Shown here: positions 14,438 to 23,957 of the stretch, in pieces
How positions within the stretch are numbered: position 1 is the stretch's first letter
Layout of the letters: each line of letters starts with the position of its first letter
NCBI RefSeq assembly: GCF_001514535.1
Contig: NZ_BCNO01000001.1
Span: forward strand, 867,449-900,389
Reading direction: 5' to 3'
Length of the DNA stretch: 32,941 nt
From: Thermodesulfovibrio aggregans
GTDB taxonomy: Bacteria; Nitrospirota; Thermodesulfovibrionia; Thermodesulfovibrionales; Thermodesulfovibrionaceae
Made by a program: the position numbers and the translations under genes
Notes under the pieces: generated by a model
What the model was told of the DNA's origin: nothing
What the model saw: the letters and a program-made list of their open reading frames with translations, nothing else
The model's database searches: none

Positions 14438-16849
14438 ATGGCAAAAAAACTACAGGCAGAAGAAGTCTATAAAAAATGTGATGACAAAATATTTGATTTT
14501 GAAACAACTGAAGAATTGCCACCACTTACAGGAACAATTGGACAGGACAGAGCCATCGCATCCTTAGAATTCGGTTTAAATTTACCTGCAAAGGGTTTTA
14601 ACATATATGCCCTTGGTGAACAGGGCACAGGAAAAATGCGGGCAATAAGAACACTTCTTTCTGAAAAAGCAAAACAGGAACCTGTGCCACCTGACTGGTG
14701 CTATGTATATAACTTTAAAAACCCTGATGCTCCAATTGCTATTAGTTTACCGGCTGGTAAGGCAGTAGAGTTTCAGAAAGACATGGAAAATCTTGTTAAC
14801 ACATTAAAAGTAGAAATTCCAAAGGCTTTTGAATCAAAAGAGTATGATAAACAAAGAAATAAAATTCTTGAAGATTTTCAGCAAAAGCAGAAGGAATGGT
14901 TTTCTGCGGTAGAAGAAGAAGCAAGAACAAAAGGCTTTGCAATTCGTAAAGCTCTTGCAGGGCTAATAATTGTTCCTATCAAGAGAGATGGAGAGCCTCT
15001 TACAGAAGAAGAGTTTCAGGCACTTGATCCCGATACAAGACAAAAAATTGATGAACTTGGCAAAATGCTTCAGGAAAAACTCGATGACGTAGTAAGAGCT
15101 GTTAAAGAAGCGGAAAAACTTGTAAAAGATATGCTCATAAGACTTGAACGTCAGATTGCACTTGATGTGATAGAGCAGCCAATTGAAGAGCTTAAGAAAA
15201 AATACTCTTTTAACGAAAAAATAGTACACTATCTTGAAGCTGTCAGGGAGGATATCCTAAATAATCTTCAGGATTTTAAAATTCAGGAAGAGGCTGTCCC
15301 ACCTATGCCTCCTTTCATGAAAATTCAGAGGGAAGTTTCTTTTTCCAAATACAGCGTGAATGTTCTTGTCGATAATTCTTCAACTCAGGGAGCTCCGGTT
15401 ATATATGAACCAAATCCTACATATCTCAACCTTTTTGGAAGAATTGAGTATAAAATTCAATATGGAATGGCAATTACTGATTTTACAATGATTAAACCTG
15501 GCTCTCTTCATAGGGCAAATGGAGGATATATTGTAATAGATGCTCTTTCACTCCTTAAAAATCTCTTTTCCTATGATGCATTAAAAAGAGCATTGAGAAG
15601 CAAAGAAATACGAATAGAAGATGTATGGGAACAATATAGACTTATAACCACAACCACTCTGAGACCAGAGCCAGTTCCATTGAATGTCAAGGTCATTTTA
15701 ACTGGAACACCATTTCTTTATTACATACTTTACAACTATGATGAAGAATACAGAGAGCTTTTTAAAGTCAAGGCAGATTTTGATATAAGAATGCCAAGAA
15801 CCGAAGAAAATATGAAAAAATATGCCCAGTTTATTGCACTCTGTCAAAAAGATGAAGGACTTCTTCCATTTCATAAATCGGCAGTTGCTAAAATTGTTGA
15901 ATATGGCTCTAGACTGGCAGAACATCAGGAAAAGCTTTCAACTCAATTCAGCAGCATTGCAGACCTCATAAGAGAATCCCATTTTTGGGCCAAAAAAGAT
16001 GGAAAAGATACAGTTTATGCTGAGCATGTAAATAAAGCCCTTGAACAGAAAATTTATAGATCAGCAAGTATAGAGGAAAAACTTAGAGAGTTAATTCTTG
16101 AGGATGTTTTGATTGTTGAAACATCTGGCAAAAAAGTTGGGCAGATTAACGGGCTTGCTGTTATTGACCTTGGTGATTATAGTTTCGGTAAACCCTCACG
16201 AATTACTGCAAGAACCTATCTTGGAAAGGCAGGAATTGTAAACATTGAAAGAGAAACAAAGATGTCTGGAAAGATTCATGAAAAGGCAGTTATGATTCTT
16301 TCAAGCTATCTATGGAGCAAATATGCAATTAAAAAACCAATAAGTCTGAGCGCATCTCTTACATTTGAACAGCTTTATGAGATGATAGAAGGTGACAGTG
16401 CTACCTGTGCTGAACTTTATGCACTTTTAAGTAGCATCGCTGAAATTCCTCTTAAACAAAACATTGCTGTTACAGGCTCTATGGATCAAAGAGGAGAGGT
16501 CCAGCCAGTCGGTGGAATAAATGAGAAAATTGAAGGATTTTTTGAACTTTGTAAAATCAGAGGACTTGATGGAACTCATGGAGTAATTATTCCAAGAAGA
16601 AATGTAAGACATCTTATGCTAAAGGAGGAAATTCAAAAAGCTATTAAAGAAGGTGCTTTCCATATCTATGCTATTGACTATGCAGAGGAAGGGCTTGAAA
16701 TTCTTACAGATATGCCAGCAGGTGAACTTAAACCGGATGGAACATATCCAGAAGGCACTATAAACTATCTTGTCATGAAAAAGCTTGAAGAGATGTCAGA
16801 GTTGTTTAAGAAAAAAGAAAAAGATGAAGAAAAGAAGAATGAAAAATAA
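14438..16849 (+). CDS. Lon-family ATP-dependent protease (S16), LonB/YcbZ-like
   Basis: An 803-aa protein of the COG1067 group. The C-terminal domain is a Lon S16 peptidase: Ser654 in EGDSATCAEL and Lys697 in NEKIEGF form the Ser-Lys dyad, 43 residues apart as in E. coli Lon. The N-terminal half is an AAA+ domain with a coiled, charged insertion at about 140-280. Its P-loop GEQGTGKM (60-67) ends in Met where Thr or Ser is usual, and the Walker B-like GGYIVIDALSLL has no DE pair. No transmembrane segment is evident, unlike archaeal LonB. The C-terminus is a lysine/glutamate-rich tail. A purine-rich ribosome site precedes the ATG. It converges with znuB with only 3 nt between stops. It probably degrades damaged proteins, but its substrates are unknown. 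Confidence 0.9.
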   Translation: MAKKLQAEEVYKKCDDKIFDFETTEELPPLTGTIGQDRAIASLEFGLNLPAKGFNIYALGEQGTGKMRAIRTLLSEKAKQEPVPPDWCYVYNFKNPDAPIAISLPAGKAVEFQKDMENLVNTLKVEIPKAFESKEYDKQRNKILEDFQQKQKEWFSAVEEEARTKGFAIRKALAGLIIVPIKRDGEPLTEEEFQALDPDTRQKIDELGKMLQEKLDDVVRAVKEAEKLVKDMLIRLERQIALDVIEQPIEELKKKYSFNEKIVHYLEAVREDILNNLQDFKIQEEAVPPMPPFMKIQREVSFSKYSVNVLVDNSSTQGAPVIYEPNPTYLNLFGRIEYKIQYGMAITDFTMIKPGSLHRANGGYIVIDALSLLKNLFSYDALKRALRSKEIRIEDVWEQYRLITTTTLRPEPVPLNVKVILTGTPFLYYILYNYDEEYRELFKVKADFDIRMPRTEENMKKYAQFIALCQKDEGLLPFHKSAVAKIVEYGSRLAEHQEKLSTQFSSIADLIRESHFWAKKDGKDTVYAEHVNKALEQKIYRSASIEEKLRELILEDVLIVETSGKKVGQINGLAVIDLGDYSFGKPSRITARTYLGKAGIVNIERETKMSGKIHEKAVMILSSYLWSKYAIKKPISLSASLTFEQLYEMIEGDSATCAELYALLSSIAEIPLKQNIAVTGSMDQRGEVQPVGGINEKIEGFFELCKIRGLDGTHGVIIPRRNVRHLMLKEEIQKAIKEGAFHIYAIDYAEEGLEILTDMPAGELKPDGTYPEGTINYLVMKKLEEMSELFKKKEKDEEKKNEK

Positions 16850-16852
16850 AAC

Positions 16853-17650
16853 TTATTTAAAGACTTTAAAAATTAAAGAAACTAAAAAGAAAAAAATCAA
16901 AACAGTTGAGATTGCTGCACCAAGAGGAATTCCTGAATAATAGGAGAGAAAAATTCCTGCGTAGGATGATAAAAGAGAAAAAATAACTGATAAAATTACG
17001 GTGTTTCTTAGGGTTTTACAGAATTGCATTGCAGTCAGTGGAGGGATAATCATAAGAGCACCAATTAATAGAGCTCCCATTGTTTTTATTGAGATAGAAA
17101 TTGAAAGAGCTACTGCAATGGCAAAGAGCATTTTAACAACAGTTGTATTAATTCCACAGGCATGAGCTATTTCTTCATCAATGCAAAGATTTAGCAATTT
17201 CTTATGATATTTAAATAAAAAACTCAAACAAACTAAAGCAGTGGCAATAATAAGGTAAACATCTTCATTTGTTACAGTAGAGAGACTTCCAAAAAGTATA
17301 CTCATTATTGAACCAGTATTTTCAGCAAAAGTTATAAAAACTACTGAAAGGGCAACACCGGCATAAAGAAAAAATGAGAGAGAACCTTCTGCTGGAAGCC
17401 TGTCTCTTGACCTGAGCTGTTCAACAGAAATAGCCACCATAATGCTTAAGAAGATAAGCAAAATAAGAGAATTTATTTTAAAAAAAATACTTAATGCAAT
17501 TGCTAAAAAACCAACATGAGCAAGAGTATCTGCAAAAAAGGCATATCTGCGCAATAGCAAAAAAACTCCAAAAATCGGAGCTAAAGGCGCTATAAAACTT
17601 ATAACTATAAAAGCCCTTTTTATTATGTTTAACTCAAAAATCTCAAACAT
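16853..17650 (-). CDS. znuB: metal ABC transporter permease (ZnuB/ABC-3 family)
   Basis: A 265-aa integral membrane protein with about seven or eight hydrophobic segments, of the ABC-3 family that imports zinc or manganese. Recognisable parts are an N-terminal PIFGVFLLLRRYAFFADTLA, a mid GSLSTVTNEDVYLI and HACGINTTVVKMLF followed by GALLIGALMIIPPLTA. It forms the channel for the ATPase and binding protein encoded upstream. Its ATG lies inside the end of the ATPase gene (8-nt overlap) with only a weak GAG nearby, so translation is probably coupled. It is the last gene of the heat-shock/metal-uptake unit and its stop faces that of the Lon-family gene at 3 nt. Confidence 0.88.
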   Translation of the reverse strand: MFEIFELNIIKRAFIVISFIAPLAPIFGVFLLLRRYAFFADTLAHVGFLAIALSIFFKINSLILLIFLSIMVAISVEQLRSRDRLPAEGSLSFFLYAGVALSVVFITFAENTGSIMSILFGSLSTVTNEDVYLIIATALVCLSFLFKYHKKLLNLCIDEEIAHACGINTTVVKMLFAIAVALSISISIKTMGALLIGALMIIPPLTAMQFCKTLRNTVILSVIFSLLSSYAGIFLSYYSGIPLGAAISTVLIFFFLVSLIFKVFK

Positions 17651-18362
17651 CTCTATGAAGAAAAACCGCCTGTTCAGGATATAACATCTTCATATATTCA
17701 TCTTTGAGAATTCTCTGAGGCTCACCAAGACATACAACTTTTCTATTCAAACACATAATACAGTTTACTTCATGAGCAAAAGTTGCTATATCATGAGTTA
17801 CTACAACTATTGTAATTCCAAAATTCTGATTAAGATCCTCAAGTATTTGAAAAACTTCATCCATTGAATAAGGGTCTATGTATGTAGTTGGCTCATCAAG
17901 TAGTAAAATTTTTGGTTGTAAGGCAATAGCTCTTGCAAGAAATGCCTTTTGTCGCTGACCACCAGAAAGTTCCCTCAGTGACTTCTTTTTTAAATGGGAA
18001 ATCTTGAAAACATCCAGAGCCCAATCAATATGATGCTTTTTAATTCTTTCATATCCGCTTTTAACAAGTTCTTCTACGGTAATTGGAAATTCATATATGG
18101 TCTGGGATATTCTTTGAGGAAGATATCCTATAGTCTGTGATTTTAAATAATCCTGCGGTCTCATTCCATAGATCAATACTTCACCTTTATGAGGTTTTAT
18201 TATACCCAGTATCAGTCTGAGCAAAGTCGTTTTCCCTGCTCCATTTGGTCCGATGATTCCAAGATAACATCTCTCAGGTATTTCAAGATTAATATCTTCA
18301 AGTACAAAAATGCTGTCAAATGAGTAATAAACATTTTTTAAAGTAATAGCACTTACTGGCAT
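17643..18362 (-). CDS. znuC: metal ABC transporter ATPase (ZnuC type)
   Basis: A 239-aa ABC ATPase on the inner face of the membrane. Walker A is GPNGAGKTTLLR (about 38-49), the Q-loop is GYLPQR, the signature is LSGGQRQKAFLARA, Walker B is ILLLDEPTTYID, and the switch histidine is in VVTHDIATFAHE. Sequence style and neighbours place it with zinc/manganese importers. It overlaps the binding-protein gene by 10 nt and the permease gene by 8 nt, a tight three-gene set. Zinc is favoured over manganese only by general resemblance and by the DnaJ neighbour. Confidence 0.9.
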   Translation of the reverse strand: MPVSAITLKNVYYSFDSIFVLEDINLEIPERCYLGIIGPNGAGKTTLLRLILGIIKPHKGEVLIYGMRPQDYLKSQTIGYLPQRISQTIYEFPITVEELVKSGYERIKKHHIDWALDVFKISHLKKKSLRELSGGQRQKAFLARAIALQPKILLLDEPTTYIDPYSMDEVFQILEDLNQNFGITIVVVTHDIATFAHEVNCIMCLNRKVVCLGEPQRILKDEYMKMLYPEQAVFLHRDV

Positions 18363-19270
18363 TTTAATGCAGTCTTTAAGGTTTTTAGATTTTCATGCAT
18401 TGTATGAAAGTAATCAATCTTATTTTGGGGCAATGAAGTATGAAGAGTGTTAAATTTTAATATTTTTGCTCCTGTTTCTTCTGATAAGGCTTTAGCAATT
18501 TTATCTCCTTCAGGCTCAGAAATAATATAGTCGATTGAGTTTTTCTTCATAACCTCTTTAAGTTGTTTTATTTTTTTTAAAGAAGGCTCCTGTTCTGGTT
18601 CATGGACAATAAAGTAAGAGTAAAATCCATATCTTGCCTGAAGATAATTTAAGAATTCATGAGTAATTATTACATCTTTCAAGGCACAGTTTGATAACTC
18701 CTTTTTATAAAGATTATCAAGTTCCTTTAACTTTGCCTCATATATTGAAAAATTTTTTTCATAAAGCTCTTTTCTTTCAGGTGCAATCTGCTCAACTGCA
18801 TTTTTTATAGCTTTTATCATTTCTGTAACCAATACCGGATCTAACCATATATGAGGGTCTATTTCATTTGATGAAGAGTATTTTCTAAATTGAATGCTAT
18901 CCTGAAGCCTGACCAACTTTACTCCTTTTTGAGTAAATTCGTTTCTTATTTTATCAAGCCATCGGTCAATATCTGTATCTCCAAGATAAACTATCATGTC
19001 TGCGTTTGAAAGTTTTTGAATATCCTTTAGGGAAGGCTCAAAATTATGAGGATCAACTCCCTGAGGCATTAAACTCTCAACCTGAGCCTCTGGAATTATC
19101 CACTTTGTAAACTCTTCAAGAGGATAAAGACTTGTATAAACTAATATAGACTTTGAAGTTTTCTCAGGCTTTCCTGAACATGACAGTAAAAAAACTGTCA
19201 CAGAGAAGATTAAAAAAAGGGAAATTATGAAGTTGAACCTTGAATCTTGAACGTTGAACTTTCTTTTCAT
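18353..19270 (-). CDS. znuA: metal-binding lipoprotein of ABC transporter (ZnuA type)
   Basis: A 305-aa cluster A-I substrate-binding protein. A hydrophobic signal ends in the lipobox LLSC (Cys at about residue 31), so it is probably anchored outside the inner membrane. Metal ligands are suggested by GVDPHNFEPS, DPHIWLDP, THEFLNYLQARYGF and SEPEGDKIAKAL. It lacks the His-rich loop often seen in zinc-specific ZnuA, so manganese is not excluded. Oddly, the n-region KFNVQDSRFNF is encoded by four copies of a 7-bp repeat (19233-19260). The ATG lies 8 nt after the dnaJ stop behind an AGAGG site, which ties metal uptake to the heat-shock operon. Confidence 0.88.
   Translation of the reverse strand: MKRKFNVQDSRFNFIISLFLIFSVTVFLLSCSGKPEKTSKSILVYTSLYPLEEFTKWIIPEAQVESLMPQGVDPHNFEPSLKDIQKLSNADMIVYLGDTDIDRWLDKIRNEFTQKGVKLVRLQDSIQFRKYSSSNEIDPHIWLDPVLVTEMIKAIKNAVEQIAPERKELYEKNFSIYEAKLKELDNLYKKELSNCALKDVIITHEFLNYLQARYGFYSYFIVHEPEQEPSLKKIKQLKEVMKKNSIDYIISEPEGDKIAKALSEETGAKILKFNTLHTSLPQNKIDYFHTMHENLKTLKTALKCQ
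19233..19260. repeat. heptamer tandem array TTGAAYN x4 (in znuA)
   Basis: Four successive 7-bp units: TTGAACC, TTGAATC, TTGAACG and TTGAACT. The array lies within the signal-peptide coding region of znuA. A second array of four such units occurs at 27101-27128. Confidence 0.8.
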
Positions 19271-19278
19271 GTATACCT

Positions 19279-20376
19279 CTACATTGAAAAAATGTCCTTT
19301 ATCTTTTCTTTCAAACCCTTTGAAGTCTTTTTAATCTCTTCTCCAGATACCTTTGCAAACTCTTCAAGAAGTTCTCTCTGACGTTCATTGAGTTTCTTAG
19401 GTACATCAATATAAACAGTTACAATCTGGTCTCCTTTATGTGTACCCCCTACTCTTGGGAGTCCTTTGCCTTTGAGTTTAAACACTCTGCCTGAAGGAGT
19501 TCCTGGGGGTATCTCTATCTTTGCTTTACCATCAATCGTTGGAACTTCAATCTCTCCACCAAAAACTGCTCTCACAAATGAAATCGGAACTGAGCAATAA
19601 AGATTTATTCCTTCTCTTCTGAAGAACTCATGGTCCTTAACATCTACATAAATATAAAGATCACCTCTTGGACCTCCGAATTCACCTAGTTCTCCCTCAC
19701 CTGTAACCTTTAATTTACTTCCTGATTCAACACCAGCTGGAATTTTAATTTTCAATTCCCTTTCTACCCTTACCTTACCTCTTCCAGAGCAATCAAAACA
19801 GGGATCTTTAATAATTTTTCCACTACCACCACATTTTGTACATGTTTTTGATACTGAGAAAAATCCCTGATTGTATCTGATATAGCCAGTGCCACCACAG
19901 GAGGAACATATAAGCGGTTCACTACCAGGTTTTATTCCGGAGCCACCACAGGTTTCGCATATTTCCCAGCGATAAAATCTGATATCTTTTTCAACTCCTT
20001 TAGCTACCTCTTCCAGCGTAATTGTAATATCATATCTTAAATCAGCACCCTTTTTGGGTCTATTTTTCGTGAATCCGAAACTCCCAAAAAATCCTTCAAA
20101 TATATCTTCAAATATGTCTGTAAAGGTTGTATAACTCTCATATCCAAATCCTGAAGATACTCCTTCTGCTGTGCCATATCTATCATAGTTTGCTCTCTTT
20201 ACAGGATCACTAAGACATGCGTAGGCTTCATTTATCTCTTTAAACTTTTCTTCAGCCTCTTTATTGCCTGGATTTAGATCGGGATGATACTGTCTTGCAA
20301 GGCGCCGGAACGCCTTTTTTATCTCTTCCTGAGAGGCGTCCCGGCTTACTCCAAGAATCTTGTAATAGTCTTTCAT
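19279..20376 (-). CDS. dnaJ: chaperone protein DnaJ
   Basis: A 365-aa Hsp40 co-chaperone that stimulates the DnaK ATPase and delivers substrates. The J domain (1-70) has the HPD motif in [10 protein letters not shown], followed by a short Gly/Phe region. The zinc domain has four CxxCxGxG repeats: [24 protein letters not shown] and CFDCSGRG, binding two zinc ions. The C-terminal beta domains include [16 protein letters not shown]. Its start overlaps the dnaK stop (ATGA), so translation is coupled. The znuA-like gene begins 8 nt after its stop. Confidence 0.96.
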   Translation of the reverse strand: MKDYYKILGVSRDASQEEIKKAFRRLARQYHPDLNPGNKEAEEKFKEINEAYACLSDPVKRANYDRYGTAEGVSSGFGYESYTTFTDIFEDIFEGFFGSFGFTKNRPKKGADLRYDITITLEEVAKGVEKDIRFYRWEICETCGGSGIKPGSEPLICSSCGGTGYIRYNQGFFSVSKTCTKCGGSGKIIKDPCFDCSGRGKVRVERELKIKIPAGVESGSKLKVTGEGELGEFGGPRGDLYIYVDVKDHEFFRREGINLYCSVPISFVRAVFGGEIEVPTIDGKAKIEIPPGTPSGRVFKLKGKGLPRVGGTHKGDQIVTVYIDVPKKLNERQRELLEEFAKVSGEEIKKTSKGLKEKIKDIFSM

Positions 20377-22265
20377 TTATTATCTTTATCCTCTACCTCA
20401 GCTTCAATTACATCTTCCTCTTTTTTGCTCTCGGAAGAAGCACCTGCCTGTGAGGTCCCTGCTCTTTTGTAGAGCTCTTCAGCTATTCGGTGAGAAGTTC
20501 TAGCAAGCTCCTCTACCGCAGCCTTTATTTCATTTACATCATTACTTGTATCCTTGACCTTACGGCATTTTTCAATTGCATCCTGTATCCTCTTCTTTTC
20601 ATCTTCTGAAATTTTATCACCCATCTCTCTTAGTGTTTTTTCAACAGTGTATATCATGTTGTCAGCATCGTTTCTTGCCTCTGCAAGCTGTCTTTTACGC
20701 CTGTCTTCTTCTGCATGAGCTTCAGCTTCTCTAATCATTCTTTTAATTTCTTCCTCTGTTAGACCACTGGAAGCAGTAATCCTGATTGACTGTTCTTTTC
20801 CTGTAGCAAGATCTTTTGCAGAAACATGTAAAATTCCGTTAGCATCTATATCAAAAGTAACCTCTATCTGCGGAACTCCTCTTGGTGCAGGAGGAATTCC
20901 AACAAGTTCAAATACACCAAGAAGTTTATTGTCTGCAGCCATCTCTCTTTCACCTTGATATACCTTGATTGTAACAGCAGTCTGGTTATCAGTTGCGGTT
21001 GTAAATATTTGAGACTTTCTGGTTGGGATTGTTGTGTTACGCTCAATAATCTTTGTAAATACTCCACCAAGTGTTTCAATACCAAGAGACAGAGGAGTAA
21101 CATCAAGAAGAAGAACTTCTTTTACCTCTCCCTTTAGAATCGCTGCCTGAATTGCTGCACCAATAGCAACAACTTCATCGGGATTAACGCCTTTGTGAGG
21201 CTCTTTTCCAAAGAATTCCTGAACAACTTTTTGCACTTTAGGAGTTCTTGTCTGTCCCCCAACAAGAATTACTTCATCTATCTGTGTTGGTGAAAGTCCT
21301 GCATCTTGGAGAGCTTTTCTACATGGTTCAAGACTCTTTTCTATTAAATCATCAACGAGCTGTTCAAACTTGGCACGGCTCAGTTTCATAAGTAGATGCT
21401 TTGGACCTGATGCATCGGCTGTTATAAATGGAAGATTTATCTCTGTTTCCATTGCAGAACTAAGCTCAATCTTTGCTCTTTCTGCAGCTTCTTTAAGTCT
21501 CTGAAGAGCCATTCTGTCTTTACGTAAATCAATCCCTTCCTGTTTTTTGAACTCTTCTATAAGCCAGTCCATAATTCTTATATCAAAGTCATCGCCACCG
21601 AGATAGGTATCTCCATTGGTAGCTCTAACTTCAATTACACCTTCTCCGATTTCAAGAATGGAGATATCAAAAGTACCACCACCAAGATCGTAAACTGCAA
21701 TCTTTTCTTCTTTTTTCTTTTCCAGTCCATATGCCAAAGCTGCAGCAGTTGGCTCGTTGATAATTCTTAAAACATTCAATCCTGCAATTCTACCTGCATC
21801 CTTTGTTGCCTGACGCTGACTATCATCAAAATATGCAGGAACTGTAATTACTGCTTCTGTAACAGGCTCACCAAGATAGTCCTCTGCAGCTTGTTTGAGT
21901 TTCTGAAGAATCATAGCTGATATCTCAGGTGGAGAGTATCTTTTACCCATTATTTCCACATGAGCATCTCCATTTGGAGCTTCTACAATTTTATAGGGAA
22001 GTCTCTTTTTTGCCTCCTGTACTTCGGGAGAGTTATATTTTCTACCCATCAATCTTTTTATGGAAAAAATTGTATTTTCAGGATTGGTTATTGCCTGTCT
22101 TTTTGCAACCTGTCCAACCAATCTTTCTCCCTTATCAGTAAAAGCTACCACAGAAGGTGTTGTTCTCTGTCCTTCCTGATTTGGTATTACAACCGGTTCA
22201 CCACCTATTACAACGGCAACAACAGAGTTTGTTGTTCCAAGGTCTATTCCTATTGCTTTTCCCAT
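20373..22265 (-). CDS. dnaK: chaperone protein DnaK (Hsp70)
   Basis: A 630-aa ATP-dependent chaperone of full length. The ATPase domain begins [18 protein letters not shown] and carries [32 protein letters not shown] and [13 protein letters not shown]. The linker/substrate domain shows [20 protein letters not shown]. The lid and a charged C-terminus, [15 protein letters not shown], close the protein; the final EEVD of eukaryotic Hsp70s is absent, as expected. AAGGAGG precedes the ATG. It lies between grpE (3-nt gap) and dnaJ (4-nt overlap) in a CIRCE-controlled operon. Confidence 0.98.
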   Translation of the reverse strand: MGKAIGIDLGTTNSVVAVVIGGEPVVIPNQEGQRTTPSVVAFTDKGERLVGQVAKRQAITNPENTIFSIKRLMGRKYNSPEVQEAKKRLPYKIVEAPNGDAHVEIMGKRYSPPEISAMILQKLKQAAEDYLGEPVTEAVITVPAYFDDSQRQATKDAGRIAGLNVLRIINEPTAAALAYGLEKKKEEKIAVYDLGGGTFDISILEIGEGVIEVRATNGDTYLGGDDFDIRIMDWLIEEFKKQEGIDLRKDRMALQRLKEAAERAKIELSSAMETEINLPFITADASGPKHLLMKLSRAKFEQLVDDLIEKSLEPCRKALQDAGLSPTQIDEVILVGGQTRTPKVQKVVQEFFGKEPHKGVNPDEVVAIGAAIQAAILKGEVKEVLLLDVTPLSLGIETLGGVFTKIIERNTTIPTRKSQIFTTATDNQTAVTIKVYQGEREMAADNKLLGVFELVGIPPAPRGVPQIEVTFDIDANGILHVSAKDLATGKEQSIRITASSGLTEEEIKRMIREAEAHAEEDRRKRQLAEARNDADNMIYTVEKTLREMGDKISEDEKKRIQDAIEKCRKVKDTSNDVNEIKAAVEELARTSHRIAEELYKRAGTSQAGASSESKKEEDVIEAEVEDKDNK

Positions 22266-22268
22266 TGT

Positions 22269-22898
22269 TTAATCCTCCTTTTTAGTTGTGTCTTGAGCAC
22301 CCGAAGGGTGCATGCCCTCCTCTGAAGGCTTTACTTTACGAGAAACAGCTACCAAAGGTTCTCTTAGTAGCTTATTTTTATACATATATCCTTTCCTTAA
22401 CTCCTCTACAACTATGTTATCATCAACATCTGTTGTTTCCACTGTAGAGACTGCGTGATGCAACTCTGGATTAAAGACCTGTCCAACAGTTTCCATTTGC
22501 TTTAATCCGTATTTTTCTAATATTCGCAGAAATTCCTTAAGAGCATTTTCAACTCCTTTCTTTAAACTTTCAAGCCATTGAGAATTCAATCCATCTGATG
22601 CATGTTTTATGGCTAATTCAAAATTATCTATAACTGGAAGCAAATCTTTAATAAGCTTTTCATTGGCATAGTTTATTAATTCGTCTCTTTCCTTTTGAAC
22701 CATTTTTTTATAATTCTCAAACTCAGCATATAGTCTCAAATACTTGTTTTTTTGTTGATCTAATTCATTTTGAAGATTTTCAATGATATCCCTTGGTTTG
22801 TCTTCAATTGCTGCACCTTCATAGGAAATCTCTTCAGATTTTTTACTTTCTTGTATTTCATCTTTATCACTCATCTCATCTTTTCTTACTTCTTCCAT
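22269..22898 (-). CDS. grpE: nucleotide exchange factor GrpE
   Basis: A 209-aa protein that releases ADP from DnaK. A charged N-terminal tail leads into a long coiled coil (ENLQNELDQQKNKYLRLYAE), with FENYKKMVQKERDEL typical of the family. The C-terminal beta head holds GVENALKEFLRILEKYG, NPELHHAVST and a LRKGYMYKNKLLREPLV-like segment. AGGAGG sits upstream of the ATG. Near its 3' end the codons for MHPSGA form a GC-rich palindrome (22297-22311), unusual in this AT-rich setting and similar to hairpins before hisC. Confidence 0.96.
   Translation of the reverse strand: MEEVRKDEMSDKDEIQESKKSEEISYEGAAIEDKPRDIIENLQNELDQQKNKYLRLYAEFENYKKMVQKERDELINYANEKLIKDLLPVIDNFELAIKHASDGLNSQWLESLKKGVENALKEFLRILEKYGLKQMETVGQVFNPELHHAVSTVETTDVDDNIVVEELRKGYMYKNKLLREPLVAVSRKVKPSEEGMHPSGAQDTTKKED
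22297..22311. repeat. GC-rich hairpin within the end of grpE
   Basis: GCACCC and GGGTGC form a perfect 6-bp stem with a 3-nt loop. It lies in coding sequence about 30 nt before the grpE stop. Part of it resembles ACCCGTAAGGGTGC before hisC (27150-27163). Confidence 0.5.
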
Positions 22899-22909
22899 TT
22901 CTCCACCTC

Positions 22910-23956
22910 CTAATCTGAAAGCGTTCTTGTTAATGACCTTGCAAAGGCATTAACTAACATGATTGCTCTTTGATAATTCATTCTTTTAGGACCAACCAGA
23001 GCAATAACACCGAGTGATTTATCCTTTTCTTTATATGGTGAAGCGACTATACTAAAATTTCTTAGTTCTTCCAATGGATTCTCCTCTCCTATAATAATCT
23101 TTACTTCCTCTTGTTCTGAGATATTTTCAAAGAGTTTTAACAGAATATGTTTATTCTGAATTGTCTTCGCAACTTCTCTAAGTCTTTCAATATCAGAAAA
23201 ATCAGGCAAATGCATTATCTGATAGAATCCTGATACATAAACATCTTCTATTGAAAAATATAGAGCTTCCTGACACATCCTTAAAATCTTCGTAATCAGT
23301 TTATCCCAGAAAAGCTTTTCTTTTTTTATCCTGACAATGAGGTCTTCTCTTATTTCATCTATGGTTTTTCCCTGATAGTTTCTATTCACAAAATCAGCCA
23401 GGCTATTAAGTTCATTCTGGGTTATTTCTGGATAAGCTTTTATGATTTTATTTTTTACAATACCTTTATCATTAACAACAACTGCTATAACAAGATCATC
23501 TTTAAATTTAATGAAATCTACTCTATGCAATGCGGTTTTTTCTGTAGCTGGCAAAACAGCTAAACCTAAATAATGGGTAGCCTGAGATAAACTTTGAGTT
23601 GCTTCCGAAAAAAGTAAATTCATATTGTTTCTTAGTTTTTTCAACTTTTTTGTTAAGCTTTCTATGAATTTTTTAATTTCGTTAGAGTGAGCAGTCAGAG
23701 CTTCCTCAACTATATAGTCCACATAAAATCTATATGCTCTGTCTGTAGGGACTCTTCCTGCTGAAGTGTGTGGCTGAAAAAGAAAGCCAGCATCTTCCAA
23801 GTCTGACATTATATTTCTTATAGTTGCAGAACAAACATCAAATCCATATTTTTTCATAATATAGCGCGAACCAACAGGTTCTGGTTTTTCAATATAACTC
23901 TCTACAACCGCATACAATACCTTTTTAGTTCTCTCATCAAACATAAATTTTTCCAT
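22910..23956 (-). CDS. hrcA: heat-inducible transcription repressor HrcA
   Basis: A repressor of about 348 aa that binds CIRCE. The N-terminal winged helix shows DERTKKVLYAVVESYIEK, PVGSRYIMKKYGFDVC and SATIRNIMSDLEDAGFL, followed by QPHTSAGRVPTDRAYRFYVD. The C-terminal end NYQRAIMLVNAFARSLTRTL fits the family. A longer frame opens at ATG 23971, but that codon lies in the CIRCE spacer with no ribosome site. I favour ATG at 23956, whose GGAG lies inside CIRCE. A third candidate, at 23944 (MFDERTKK), matches the usual family start. It is the first gene of the operon and represses itself. Confidence 0.94.
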   Translation of the reverse strand: MEKFMFDERTKKVLYAVVESYIEKPEPVGSRYIMKKYGFDVCSATIRNIMSDLEDAGFLFQPHTSAGRVPTDRAYRFYVDYIVEEALTAHSNEIKKFIESLTKKLKKLRNNMNLLFSEATQSLSQATHYLGLAVLPATEKTALHRVDFIKFKDDLVIAVVVNDKGIVKNKIIKAYPEITQNELNSLADFVNRNYQGKTIDEIREDLIVRIKKEKLFWDKLITKILRMCQEALYFSIEDVYVSGFYQIMHLPDFSDIERLREVAKTIQNKHILLKLFENISEQEEVKIIIGEENPLEELRNFSIVASPYKEKDKSLGVIALVGPKRMNYQRAIMLVNAFARSLTRTLSD

Positions 23957-23957
23957 T

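Noticed and set aside
19233-19260. CRISPR-like array
   Set aside because: The units are 7 bp in direct tandem with no spacers. No cas genes are present.
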